Source: Fontibacillus puldeungensis (lineage in GTDB: Bacteria > Bacillota > Bacilli > Paenibacillales > Paenibacillaceae). Taken from it: a DNA stretch of 64,000 nt. Shown here one piece after another: positions 24,963 to 33,010 of the stretch (the first letter of the stretch is position 1; each line of letters opens with the position of its first letter). The stretch is from assembly GCF_042678945.1 (NCBI RefSeq), contig NZ_JBHTLM010000006.1, forward strand, positions 193,958 through 257,957, in the 5' to 3' direction. Made by a program: the position numbers and the translations under genes. Below the pieces are notes generated by a model that was not told the origin of the DNA, did not search any database, and saw nothing but the letters and a program-made list of their open reading frames with translations.

Positions 24963-25003
24963 AAACCGGCCGCCGTATGCAATTTGCAAGCGGCAGCCGG
25001 TTT
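24963..25003 (-). terminator. Hairpin downstream of phoU
   Basis: AAACCGGCCGCCG (24963-24975) pairs with CGGCAGCCGGTTT (24991-25003) with one mismatch. The T-tract on the minus strand is weak. It lies between phoU and polA. Confidence 0.55.
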
Positions 25004-25047
25004 CGAGTGGCCTTTAATAGCTTAGAGTGTCTATATAGTGCTTACTC

Positions 25048-25707
25048 TTACTGATTCAAATCGGGACGGTGTCCGGTAACAAGATAAACAGCACTTTCTC
25101 CGATATTGGTGGCATGATCGGCAATCCGTTCAATATAGCGTCCAACCAGCGTAAGAAGCATGGCTTGCTGAAGTGATTCCGGTTTATCGATCATATACGA
25201 ATACAATTCGCGGATCGTTTGACTGTACAAATGATCCACTTCATCGTCATCCCTTGCCATTTTGTAAGCCAGGTCCGTGTTCTCATCCAGATATGATTGC
25301 AGTGATTCCTTCAGCATCAATATGACCATCTCGGACATCTTCGGAATATCGATTAACGGCTTAATTAACGTTTGCCCTTCAAGCCGGGTCGTTACCTTTG
25401 CAATATCGATCGCTAAATCTCCCATACGTTCAAGATCGCTCGATATTTTAAAAGCGACGATAATCCGCCGCAGGTCCTTGGCAACCGGCTGCTGGGTTAC
25501 AATCAAACGCGAACCGATTTCCATTACCTGTTCTTCCAGTTTATTCAGCTCGATATCCCGCTCGACAATTTGCTTAGCTTTGGCCGAATCCAGATTTTGC
25601 AGGGCGACGATCGCTTCCGATAGTGCATTCTCAACATGCTCACCCATTTGTCTAAGCAACTGGCGTAATTCCTCCAGGTTTTGATCAAATTCCTTTCTTT
25701 GAATCAT
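25048..25707 (-). CDS. phoU: Phosphate signalling protein PhoU
   Basis: A 219-residue all-helical protein with two PhoU repeats. It has the E/D-x3-D metal motifs (RDIELNKLEEQVMEIG, SDLERMGDLAIDIAKV, RYIERIADHATNIGES). It links the Pst transporter to the PhoR sensor and represses the pathway when phosphate is plentiful. The ATG at 25707 has AAGGAGG upstream. Longer in-frame starts run into pstB2 and are rejected. It follows pstB2 by 19 bases. Confidence 0.94.
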   Translation of the reverse strand: MIQRKEFDQNLEELRQLLRQMGEHVENALSEAIVALQNLDSAKAKQIVERDIELNKLEEQVMEIGSRLIVTQQPVAKDLRRIIVAFKISSDLERMGDLAIDIAKVTTRLEGQTLIKPLIDIPKMSEMVILMLKESLQSYLDENTDLAYKMARDDDEVDHLYSQTIRELYSYMIDKPESLQQAMLLTLVGRYIERIADHATNIGESAVYLVTGHRPDLNQ

Positions 25708-25726
25708 CTTGCTGTAGCCTCCTTGT

Positions 25727-26482
25727 TTATCCGAAACGACCGGAAATGTAGTCTTCTGTACGCGAATCTTGAGGGGTGGAGAACAGCTTCTCCGTTTCAT
25801 CCGCCTCGACGATTTCTCCATTCAGGAAAAAGACAGTTCGTCCCGAAATTCGCGCCGCCTGATGCATGTTATGCGTTACCATTACGATCGTATACCTATC
25901 TTTTAATTGCTGAACCAACTCTTCAATCTTTAAGGTTGAAATCGGGTCAAGTGCCGAAGTCGCTTCATCCATTAATAAAATATCCGGCTGCACCGCAATA
26001 GCCCGTGCAATGCAAAGACGCTGTTGTTGTCCACCAGACAAGCTAAGGGCCGAGCGTTTCAGGAAATCCTTGACTTCATCCCAGAGGACCGCTTGTCTTA
26101 AACTTTGTTCTACAAGTTCATCAAGAGCCGCTTTGCTTTTGACACCATGTAAACGAGGACCATAAGCCACATTATCGTAGATTGATTTCGGGAACGGGTT
26201 CGGTTGTTGGAAAACCATACCTACCTGCTTGCGCAGCGCTTCGACCTGAACGTCATCCCCGTATATTTCAGTTCCGGCAATTTGTACGGAACCTTCAATT
26301 TTGGTACCTGGGATCATATCATTCATTCGGTTCAGTGTTCGCAGGAGCGTCGACTTCCCGCAGCCCGATGGTCCAATAAATGCGGTAATCGCCTTCTCCG
26401 GTATATCCAGGGAAACGTTCTTCAATGCGTGAAATTGCTCATAGTACAAATTCAACTTCTCAATGTGGATAATCGTATCCAT
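25727..26482 (-). CDS. pstB: Phosphate ABC transporter ATPase PstB (copy 2)
   Basis: A 251-residue PstB with Walker A GPSGCGKST, signature LSGGQQQRLCIARAIA and Walker B ILLMDEATSALDP. Walker B has EAT where copy 1 has EPA. It shares the DYISGRFG tail. It is paired with phoU in a separate transcript under its own PhoP box and a long structured leader. Two PstB copies exist in Bacillus too, but there they are adjacent in one operon. Confidence 0.94.
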   Translation of the reverse strand: MDTIIHIEKLNLYYEQFHALKNVSLDIPEKAITAFIGPSGCGKSTLLRTLNRMNDMIPGTKIEGSVQIAGTEIYGDDVQVEALRKQVGMVFQQPNPFPKSIYDNVAYGPRLHGVKSKAALDELVEQSLRQAVLWDEVKDFLKRSALSLSGGQQQRLCIARAIAVQPDILLMDEATSALDPISTLKIEELVQQLKDRYTIVMVTHNMHQAARISGRTVFFLNGEIVEADETEKLFSTPQDSRTEDYISGRFG

Positions 26483-26483
26483 G

Positions 26484-26660
26484 TCAGTTCTCCTTCGCTA
26501 AGTAAACATCCTTGCCTTTGGCGGCCATCCTTATCCCTGAGCAAGGCCTGCAAAACATGGCCTCATAAAACTTCAAGCACGGTACTCACGTTCGACGAGA
26601 GCCCGTGCTGGCGCTTTAGCCCTATGGGATTAGTATGCTCCAGTACCAAAAACCCATCAA
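26484..26660 (-). promoter_or_regulatory. Structured 5' leader of pstB2-phoU
   Basis: The interval between the likely promoter and pstB2 can form three stems: AGCACGG/CCGTGCT (26576-26582 with 26603-26609), AGGCC/GGCCT (26544-26548 with 26559-26563) and CCTTGC/GCAAGG (26510-26515 with 26541-26546). The last two compete for the same bases. A 14-codon frame from 26528 ends one base before the pstB2 ATG but has a poor ribosome binding site. I recognise no named riboswitch. A cis-acting RNA is inferred from the stems only. Confidence 0.4.
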
Positions 26661-26710
26661 CATGTATAAAACAATTTTAGCTTGTTTATGTAAAAGAAAA
26701 TAATTCGAAA

Positions 26711-26727
26711 TGTAAACACAGTGTAAA
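26711..26727 (-). promoter_or_regulatory. PhoP box upstream of pstB2-phoU
   Basis: On the minus strand TTTACA (26727-26722), five bases, TTTACA (26716-26711), identical in layout to the box before pstS. It overlaps the 3' end of the intergenic gap after the CBS-MCP gene. Confidence 0.75.
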
Positions 26728-26730
26728 ATC

Positions 26731-27882
26731 TTATTCCGGCAGGGCTAATTGTTCGAGCTCCCTCAATACGAAATCCGTTCTTGAAGCGGCAGTATCCGAA
26801 AATTGATACATTTCTCTTCCTCTTGTCTCAACAGCTCGAGCGGATTGAACCAGTTCCTCAAACGTCTGGTCAGCTTTTCCCACCCTAATGTGACTTTCCT
26901 CCATCTCTACCGCAGTTGAGGTAGCTGTATCAGCCGTTTGTTCAACAAGGTGATTTACCGTGGCCAGCGATTTCCCGATATCCTCGGAAAGCCGCTTCGT
27001 TTGCTCGGACAGTTTTTTCACCTCGCTGGCAACGACGGCAAATCCCCGTCCGTGTTCTCCGGCATGTGCCGCTTCAATAGATGCGTTGATGGCAAGCATC
27101 CCACTCTGTTCTGCAAGCGCTTGAATATGTGCTGCAATGGACGATATCTGTTCCGCTCGTTCCAGCAGCTCCGCCACTTGTTTCTCTTGGGAGCGAGTCA
27201 TCTCCAGTACTCTGGTAAAAGAAGCCTTAACCTCCTCAAGCTCCAACCGGCCAGCCTTCGCAAGCCCGCTCATTATTTCCGATTCCCGCAGGCTTCGCTC
27301 AGCAGTAGTCGATACGCGTTTAACCGATTGTTTAATCTCGACGACACGATCATGGCTTTCCCTAACGGTTATCCGGCGAGATTCGTTCGTCACTCGCTGC
27401 AAATCGCGGGAAATCTGCATCAAGTCCTGCACGGTTAGAACCCCATAAAATTTCCCCCGCTCGGTCATAATCATGCAATCGTAGAAACGGTCATCCTCCC
27501 GTCCCAAGGCTGCATCAAGCAAATCTTCAGCCGGCATCGTTAGTTCACATATGAGAGGGAGTTTGTCAGCGAAAAGCAGGGCCGGACGATCATAAAACAA
27601 ATCCGCCGCAAATCTGCCCGTCAAATGGCGGTAGAAGCGATCACGCATTAGAAGTCCCAGCGGCTGTTCAGCCTCATCACAGCACACAATACAGGAAATA
27701 TCCTCCTGCTTTCGAAATAACTGCAGAACATTCCGGCATAATTCGCCGAGCCCAATAACGGGAACGTTTCTACAATAAGGACGGGGGCTAATCATCTGCC
27801 CAGCATCCATGTCGGGACGCTCTAAAACCGCAACAGCTTCATTTTCCAACTCTAACACTCCCCGAAAAAAAGATGCGTTCAT
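26731..27882 (-). CDS. Cytosolic CBS-like/MCP signalling protein
   Basis: A 383-residue protein without membrane helices. Residues about 40-165 look like a pair of CBS-type modules (CCDEAEQPLGLLMRDRFYRH ... MTERGKFYGVLTVQDLMQ). Residues 170-375 form an antiparallel methyl-accepting coiled coil with the hairpin EAAHAGEHGRGFAVVASEVK that contacts CheA/CheW. It therefore looks like a soluble chemoreceptor or signal relay that senses a cytoplasmic ligand, perhaps a nucleotide. It lies between phoP and pstB2, so a link to phosphate state is possible. A single TTTACA-like half-site occurs upstream, which is weak. Confidence 0.8.
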   Translation of the reverse strand: MNASFFRGVLELENEAVAVLERPDMDAGQMISPRPYCRNVPVIGLGELCRNVLQLFRKQEDISCIVCCDEAEQPLGLLMRDRFYRHLTGRFAADLFYDRPALLFADKLPLICELTMPAEDLLDAALGREDDRFYDCMIMTERGKFYGVLTVQDLMQISRDLQRVTNESRRITVRESHDRVVEIKQSVKRVSTTAERSLRESEIMSGLAKAGRLELEEVKASFTRVLEMTRSQEKQVAELLERAEQISSIAAHIQALAEQSGMLAINASIEAAHAGEHGRGFAVVASEVKKLSEQTKRLSEDIGKSLATVNHLVEQTADTATSTAVEMEESHIRVGKADQTFEELVQSARAVETRGREMYQFSDTAASRTDFVLRELEQLALPE

Positions 27883-27962
27883 GCTAGAATCATAGAAATC
27901 TTATATTTGGGGTGTATTTTCGGTACTTTAGGCCTGTGTAAAATTAACTATTTGACGTTTAG

Positions 27963-28000
27963 AAAAAAACACCCATCATGAAGGGATTACATGATAGGTG
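27963..28000 (-). terminator. Terminator of phoP, overlapping its last codons
   Basis: CACCTATCATG and CATGATGGGTG pair across 27970-28000, followed on the minus strand by a seven-T run. The upstream arm is formed by the last coding triplets of phoP. Confidence 0.85.
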
Positions 28001-28712
28001 CCTTTTTTTTATTTACTACCAGCTTGTAGCCAACCCCACGGATGGAGTCTATATGTACGGACTGAGGATCCAGCTCTAGCTTCTTACGAAGGGAGCTGAC
28101 ATGAACATCTACCGTTCGTTGACCACCAATATAGTCAAATCCCCAAACCGCGTTCATTAAATCGTCCCTCGTCATAACAACTCCGGGTTTTCGAGCCAGA
28201 TATAGCAGCACTTCGAATTCCTTCGGTCTTAGTGTGATCGCCTCACCATTTAAAGTAACCTCGTATTTCTCCGGATAAATGGTTAACGCGCCAAGCGAAA
28301 TTTGTGGATTATCCTGACTCAGAGGCTTCTCTCTTTCCTCCTGGCCGTTGGACCTGCGAAGAACAGCAGCAACCCGGGCAAGCAGTTCTGCTACGCCAAA
28401 CGGTTTCGTAATGTAATCATCCGCCCCGGACTTCAGGCCCTGGACCACTTCTTCTTCGGCATTTTTGGCGGTTAAGATAATGACCGGCGTCATTACTCCC
28501 TCACTTCTCAGCCTCGACATAATCTCAAATCCGTTCATCCCCGGCAGCATTAAATCAAGCAGAATCAAGTCAAACTCTTGATGGAGCGCAGTTTCATAAC
28601 CTGTCTGCCCGTGTTCTTCTACGACAACTTCATATCCTTCACTAGAAAGATTGTAAGATAAAAGCCTAGATAACGTCGGTTCATCCTCAATAACTAATAG
28701 ACGCTGTGTCAT
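27987..28712 (-). CDS. phoP: Response regulator PhoP
   Basis: A 241-residue OmpR-type regulator. The receiver uses D10/E11 (VIEDEP), D53 as phosphoacceptor and K103 (ITKPFG). The C-terminal winged helix contains RPKEFEVLLYLARKPG and VDVHVSSLRKKLE. The ATG at 28712 has GGGGGG five bases upstream. An ATG 12 bases earlier lies before that site. When phosphorylated by PhoR it binds TTTACA-type repeats. It lies 150 bases downstream of phoR, the reverse of the Bacillus order, with a PhoP-like box in between. Confidence 0.93.
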   Translation of the reverse strand: MTQRLLVIEDEPTLSRLLSYNLSSEGYEVVVEEHGQTGYETALHQEFDLILLDLMLPGMNGFEIMSRLRSEGVMTPVIILTAKNAEEEVVQGLKSGADDYITKPFGVAELLARVAAVLRRSNGQEEREKPLSQDNPQISLGALTIYPEKYEVTLNGEAITLRPKEFEVLLYLARKPGVVMTRDDLMNAVWGFDYIGGQRTVDVHVSSLRKKLELDPQSVHIDSIRGVGYKLVVNKKKAPIM

Positions 28713-28815
28713 AGAACCCCCCATTTATTTTACGTACGAGTTCAAAAAAAGAATGATCGCACATTTAAACCAGCATGGATTTACATCTCATGACAAGCTC
28801 AGCATATCACGACAT

Positions 28816-28832
28816 TGTTAACTCGGTGTAAA
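28816..28832 (-). promoter_or_regulatory. PhoP-like box upstream of phoP
   Basis: On the minus strand TTTACA (28832-28827), five bases, TTAACA (28821-28816). One half-site has a single change. It supports a separate autoregulated promoter for phoP between phoR and phoP. A nearby TTTACAC/GTGTAAA inverted pair (28825-28855) could also act as a terminator of phoR. Confidence 0.6.
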
Positions 28833-28859
28833 ATATTAAAAAAACGGTTTACACAAGGA

Positions 28860-30659
28860 TTAGTTTTCAAAAGGATGCATCAAAGGAAGCTCCAAAATAA
28901 ACGATGAGCCTTCCCCAACCCTGCTCTCTACACGGATCGTGCCATGATGCAGTTCGACAAGGTGCTTCACGATCGAAAGGCCGAGTCCTGTACCTCCTGA
29001 ACTGCGAGATCTCGCTTTATCAACGCGATAGAAACGTTCAAAGATACGCGGCAAATCTTTTTTCGGAATACCAATCCCTGTATCGCTTACGGTAAACCTG
29101 ATTTGCTCCTCCTCTCCTCCTTCGTTGATGATTTCGGCGTCTACGCGGACCCTTCCTCCCTCTTGGGTATAGCTAATTGCGTTGGAGAGAAGATTCATGA
29201 ATATTTGCTGCAGCCGGTCTTCATCTCCCTCGATGAAGAGATGTTCGGGGATGTCATGTGTCATAACGATAGATTTCTTCTTAGCCGCCGGAAGCAGTAC
29301 TTCATAGATGTTGTCGATCAAATCCTTGATTTGCACAGGCGCGTATTCCAGAGGTATCCGCTTGGACTCAATCTTGGACAATTCGAGTATATCCCCTATC
29401 AGACGGTTGAGGCGATCGCCTTCGTCATAAATAATTTGCAAGAAAGAACGTGTGGTCTCCTCGTCTTTAACCCCACCAGCCAGAAGCGTCTCGGCAAAGC
29501 CTTTAACGGCGGCAATCGGTGTTTTAAGCTCGTGGGACACATTGGCCACGAACTCACTTCGCATCCGTTCCAGCCTACGAATGTCCGTAACATCCTGAAG
29601 GAGGAAAAGCATGCCCCGGTAGCTGTCGTCATCTTCAAACATCGGCACGCCATCAAACATCAGGATTTTCTCCTCGGGATCGTAAACGGTTCGTTCCTCC
29701 CGCAAAAAATCCTTGCGTTCAATCCCTTCCTCAACAAACTTATGCAACTCAAAATTCCTTTTCAGTTCATGATAGGATTTTCCAAGTAGCAGGTCGCCTT
29801 TCATGTGCAAAATCCGTTCTGCCTCCCGGTTGATCAGAGCAACCTTACTGGAGGCATCCACCATAAGGATACCCCCAGTCATGTTGGCCAGAACGCTTTG
29901 CATTAGGTCCTCATTATCACGAATCCGCTTCAGCTGCTGCTGCAGACTGTCTGCCATTCCATTAATGGCTTGCCCCAACTGTCCGATTTCATCGCGCCGT
30001 CTGAGCCTAACTCTGGCATCATAATCGAGCTTCGAGATTCGGTTCGCTACTCGTGTAATTTGTACAAGCGGCTTGGTCAGCCCCGTTGCCACCCGATAGC
30101 TAATCAATGCTGCAAGGAGAAAGAGAATGAGAAGACCTCCCGACATGAGCAGAAAGCCCTGCTTCAGGCCTTTCTCAACGGCAGCCAGACTCATTGATAA
30201 GCGGATGTATCCGTCGAACCCTTCCTTGGAGGTCACGCGATGAGCAACATATAACATGTTCTCCCCGATCGTATCACTGAAACGGATTGCGCTGCCGACC
30301 TCCCCTTTTGAGGCAGATACGATTTCCTTTCGATGGCTGTGGTTGTCCATCTCTTCAGCCGCCATATCAGAATCGCCGATAACCGTACCATCCAGGTTGA
30401 TAAAAGTGACCCGCGAATCGGTCATTTTCTCCAATTTTTTAGCCTGCTCCGTATAATACGTTTTTGCCTCAGCCTTACCATCCGCTGGAACGAAATGCAA
30501 TGTACTTTCCAATAACTTGATTTCCCGCGCCATGTTCTCCTCCAAAGCGCGGATATGCGAATCCTTGAACAGTTGTGCCATCGTTATACCCGACGCTAAC
30601 ATCGATATGCCGACGAGCCCCATCAGGATTAGTGTTAGTCGTGTACGAAATGTTTTCAT
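28860..30659 (-). CDS. phoR: Phosphate sensor histidine kinase PhoR
   Basis: A 599-residue membrane kinase. TM1 is at residues 8-28 and TM2 at 168-190, with an external PDC/PAS-like sensor between. A HAMP segment follows (191-245), then a PAS domain (250-355) and HisKA with H376 in NVSHELKTP. The HATPase domain has N-box MNLLSNAISY, DTGIGIPKKDLPRIFERFYR and GTGLGLSIVKH. It phosphorylates PhoP under phosphate limitation. It starts two bases after the fumarase stop with no strong ribosome binding site, so coupling to fumarase translation is likely. Confidence 0.93.
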   Translation of the reverse strand: MKTFRTRLTLILMGLVGISMLASGITMAQLFKDSHIRALEENMAREIKLLESTLHFVPADGKAEAKTYYTEQAKKLEKMTDSRVTFINLDGTVIGDSDMAAEEMDNHSHRKEIVSASKGEVGSAIRFSDTIGENMLYVAHRVTSKEGFDGYIRLSMSLAAVEKGLKQGFLLMSGGLLILFLLAALISYRVATGLTKPLVQITRVANRISKLDYDARVRLRRRDEIGQLGQAINGMADSLQQQLKRIRDNEDLMQSVLANMTGGILMVDASSKVALINREAERILHMKGDLLLGKSYHELKRNFELHKFVEEGIERKDFLREERTVYDPEEKILMFDGVPMFEDDDSYRGMLFLLQDVTDIRRLERMRSEFVANVSHELKTPIAAVKGFAETLLAGGVKDEETTRSFLQIIYDEGDRLNRLIGDILELSKIESKRIPLEYAPVQIKDLIDNIYEVLLPAAKKKSIVMTHDIPEHLFIEGDEDRLQQIFMNLLSNAISYTQEGGRVRVDAEIINEGGEEEQIRFTVSDTGIGIPKKDLPRIFERFYRVDKARSRSSGGTGLGLSIVKHLVELHHGTIRVESRVGEGSSFILELPLMHPFEN

Positions 30660-30661
30660 CT

Positions 30662-32209
30662 TTATTTGAACACCGGTTCCTTGAATGCGGCCAGTTTTTC
30701 AAGCGAAGCTTTCTCTACACCCGCATGCAGGCTGTCTCCATGTGAGTCCATCGTAACGATGGCGGCGAAGCCCTCAACATCTAAATGCCACATCGCTTCC
30801 GGAATACCAAATTCCATAAAATCAACGCCATTAACCTTTTTAATGCATTCGGCGTAATACTGAGCGGCCCCGCCAATAGCATTCAAATATACGCCACCGT
30901 GCTCTTTTAGCGCAGCCAGCGTTTTAGGGCCCATTCCGCCTTTGCCAATAACGGCGCGGATCCCGAATTTTTTCATAATATCACCTTGATAAGGTTCCTC
31001 GCGGATGCTGGTTGTCGGCCCGGCCGCTTTGACATGCCAGCCTTCTTCATCTTTCAGCATCACCGGTCCGCAGTGGTAAATCACTGCACCGTTCAGATCA
31101 ACCGGAGAATCGTGATCCATCAAATACTTATGAAGCGCATCGCGGCCGGTATGCATTTCCCCTTGGATGATTACCACGTCGCCAACCCGCAGCTCCCGCA
31201 CCTGCTCCTCAGTGATTGGGGTATGCAGCACAATCTCCCGGCTCTTAGAGGATTCCATTTCTTTGGGTTCACCCGCCGCATTCTCTGTTTTCCGCTCGAC
31301 AGACACTTCGCTGCCGCGTTCATACACCCATTTGGCGATTTCGCCTGTGGCCGGATTAATTTCCACTCCTTGGCGCCGGAACGCCCAGCAGTTGTACGCT
31401 ACAGACACAAAAAAGCTGGCTGGCAGCCGATTGGCAGCGCCAACCTTGCAGCCGAGCAGCGTGACTTCACCGCCAAAGCCCATCGTCCCAATACCCAGCT
31501 GATTGGCGGCCTCCATGATGTACTTCTCCAGTCGATCCAGCTCTTGCACCGGGTTGACGTCATCGACAGGTCGGAATAACTGCTTCTTAGCCAGTTCGTA
31601 ACCGGTAGTTCTGTCACCGCCGATCCCTACGCCGAGAAAGCCGGCGCTGCAGCCTTGGCCTTGTGCTTGATAAACGGCGTGTAATATACATTTACGTATT
31701 CCGTCGAGATCTCGTCCCGCGCGACCTAAGCCTTCGAGTTCAGTTGGCAAGCTGTACTGTATATTTTTATTTTCACAGCCCCCGCCTTTTAGAATAAGTC
31801 GTATATCAATATATTCATGCTCCCACTGCTCGAAATGAATCACCGGGGTACCCGGACCAAGGTTGTCTCCACTGTTTTCTCCGGTAAGCGAATCAACAGA
31901 GTTGGGCCGGAGCTTTCCGTTTTTTGTAGCTTTCTGAACAGCTGCAGCAATATCCCGTTTCATTTTGATTTGGTTTGCACCAACCGGAGTGTGTACAATA
32001 AAGGTAGGCATTCCAGTATCCTGGCATATCGGAGAAACCTGCTCCTCAGCCATCTTAATATTTCGTGAAATGGTTGATAGTGCTAACCCGGCGCGCGTCG
32101 CCTCGTTCTCACTGGCCCACCCGCGATTTACCGCACGGCGGACATCTCCCGGCAGTTGGGTTGATGTTTCTACAATTAATTGATATACGCTTTCTTCAAA
32201 CTGGTGCAT
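30662..32209 (-). CDS. Class I (Fe-S) fumarate hydratase
   Basis: A 515-residue single-chain class I fumarase that hydrates fumarate to malate in the TCA cycle. Probable 4Fe-4S ligands are C62 (SPICQDTG), C187 (QGCSAGFLG) and C274 (AYNCWAF), spaced like those of E. coli FumA. The C-terminal swivelling domain begins near residue 335 (PITEEQVRELRVGDVVIIQG) and includes GDIMKKFGIRAVIGKGGMG. It is oxygen-sensitive by family. It heads a transcript that continues into phoR. Confidence 0.93.
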   Translation of the reverse strand: MHQFEESVYQLIVETSTQLPGDVRRAVNRGWASENEATRAGLALSTISRNIKMAEEQVSPICQDTGMPTFIVHTPVGANQIKMKRDIAAAVQKATKNGKLRPNSVDSLTGENSGDNLGPGTPVIHFEQWEHEYIDIRLILKGGGCENKNIQYSLPTELEGLGRAGRDLDGIRKCILHAVYQAQGQGCSAGFLGVGIGGDRTTGYELAKKQLFRPVDDVNPVQELDRLEKYIMEAANQLGIGTMGFGGEVTLLGCKVGAANRLPASFFVSVAYNCWAFRRQGVEINPATGEIAKWVYERGSEVSVERKTENAAGEPKEMESSKSREIVLHTPITEEQVRELRVGDVVIIQGEMHTGRDALHKYLMDHDSPVDLNGAVIYHCGPVMLKDEEGWHVKAAGPTTSIREEPYQGDIMKKFGIRAVIGKGGMGPKTLAALKEHGGVYLNAIGGAAQYYAECIKKVNGVDFMEFGIPEAMWHLDVEGFAAIVTMDSHGDSLHAGVEKASLEKLAAFKEPVFK

Positions 32210-32326
32210 AATCCAAGATTTCCCCTCTCATTCTTCGGATAAACACTTTCGCTTAAATCACCGTAAATGTATGCATAGCTATATGCTCTTCAATAGATTT
32301 ATAATAACATAATAAAACCTTCCAGG

Positions 32327-32348
32327 TTGACAATTTTTGTACAAAAAT
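32327..32348 (+). promoter_or_regulatory. Promoter -35 and 16-bp palindrome upstream of the YfbR-like gene
   Basis: TTGACA (32327-32332) is followed directly by the perfect palindrome ATTTTTGTACAAAAAT (32333-32348). The likely -10 is TATATG or TATGAT just beyond, with longer than usual spacing. The palindrome lies in the spacer, where a repressor would act. Confidence 0.45.
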
Positions 32349-32377
32349 AACTATATGATAAGAGAGGTTTATCACTG

Positions 32378-32998
32378 ATGAGCTATCATTTTTCAGCTTA
32401 TATGTACCGCTTGCGCTCGATTCAGCGCTGGAGTCTGATGCGCAGCACTGCGGCTGATAATGTCGCAGAGCATTCCTACCATGTGGCACTTCTAACGCAC
32501 CTGCTCTGCGAGGTAGGGAACCACCTATACAATAGGAGCTTAAACTCAGAAAGAGCAGCTGTTCTGGCTCTATTTCATGACGCTACCGAAGTATTTACCG
32601 GTGATATACCTACTCCGGTGAAGCATCACAATCCGCGGCTGCTGTCCAATTTTCGAGAGATGGAGGATATTGCCGCCGAGCGGCTGCTAGGCATGGTTCC
32701 CCCAGAATTGAAGCAAAGCTACACCTCCCTGCTTTCCCCTGGTAAAGCTATCGCTTCCGGCTCCAATGAGGATGCGGAGCTTCTGAAATATGTAAAAGCA
32801 GCGGACAGCCTGGACGCCTACTTAAAATGCGCCTGGGAGCTCACTTCCGGCAACCGTGAGTTCGCTGTCGCCAAAAGCCAGCTGTTGGAGAAGCTGCAGC
32901 GGCTCGATTTACCGGAAGTTGCTTATTTCCTGGAGCACCTCGCTCCTAGCTTTGAGATGACTCTGGATGAGCTGTCTGAGCCTACCAACGGTGAATAA
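32378..32998 (+). CDS. YfbR-like HD-domain 5'-deoxynucleotidase
   Basis: A 206-residue HD-fold phosphohydrolase. Metal ligands H32 (AEHSYH), H67-D68 (LFHDATE) and D143 (AADSLDA) match those of E. coli YfbR, which removes the phosphate of dNMPs. The segment FTGDIPTPVKH is also shared. It probably tunes deoxynucleotide pools. It is divergent from fumarase and convergent with the SDR gene. Confidence 0.9.
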   Translation: MSYHFSAYMYRLRSIQRWSLMRSTAADNVAEHSYHVALLTHLLCEVGNHLYNRSLNSERAAVLALFHDATEVFTGDIPTPVKHHNPRLLSNFREMEDIAAERLLGMVPPELKQSYTSLLSPGKAIASGSNEDAELLKYVKAADSLDAYLKCAWELTSGNREFAVAKSQLLEKLQRLDLPEVAYFLEHLAPSFEMTLDELSEPTNGE

Positions 32999-33010
32999 AA
33001 GGATACTGAT

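Noticed and set aside
27905..27950. PhoP box upstream of the CBS-MCP gene
   Set aside because: Only one TTTACA half-site is present and its 11-bp partner reads CTAAAG, too far from consensus.
29103..29789. A 228-codon plus-strand frame inside phoR
   Set aside because: Antisense to a well-supported histidine kinase with no own start signals.
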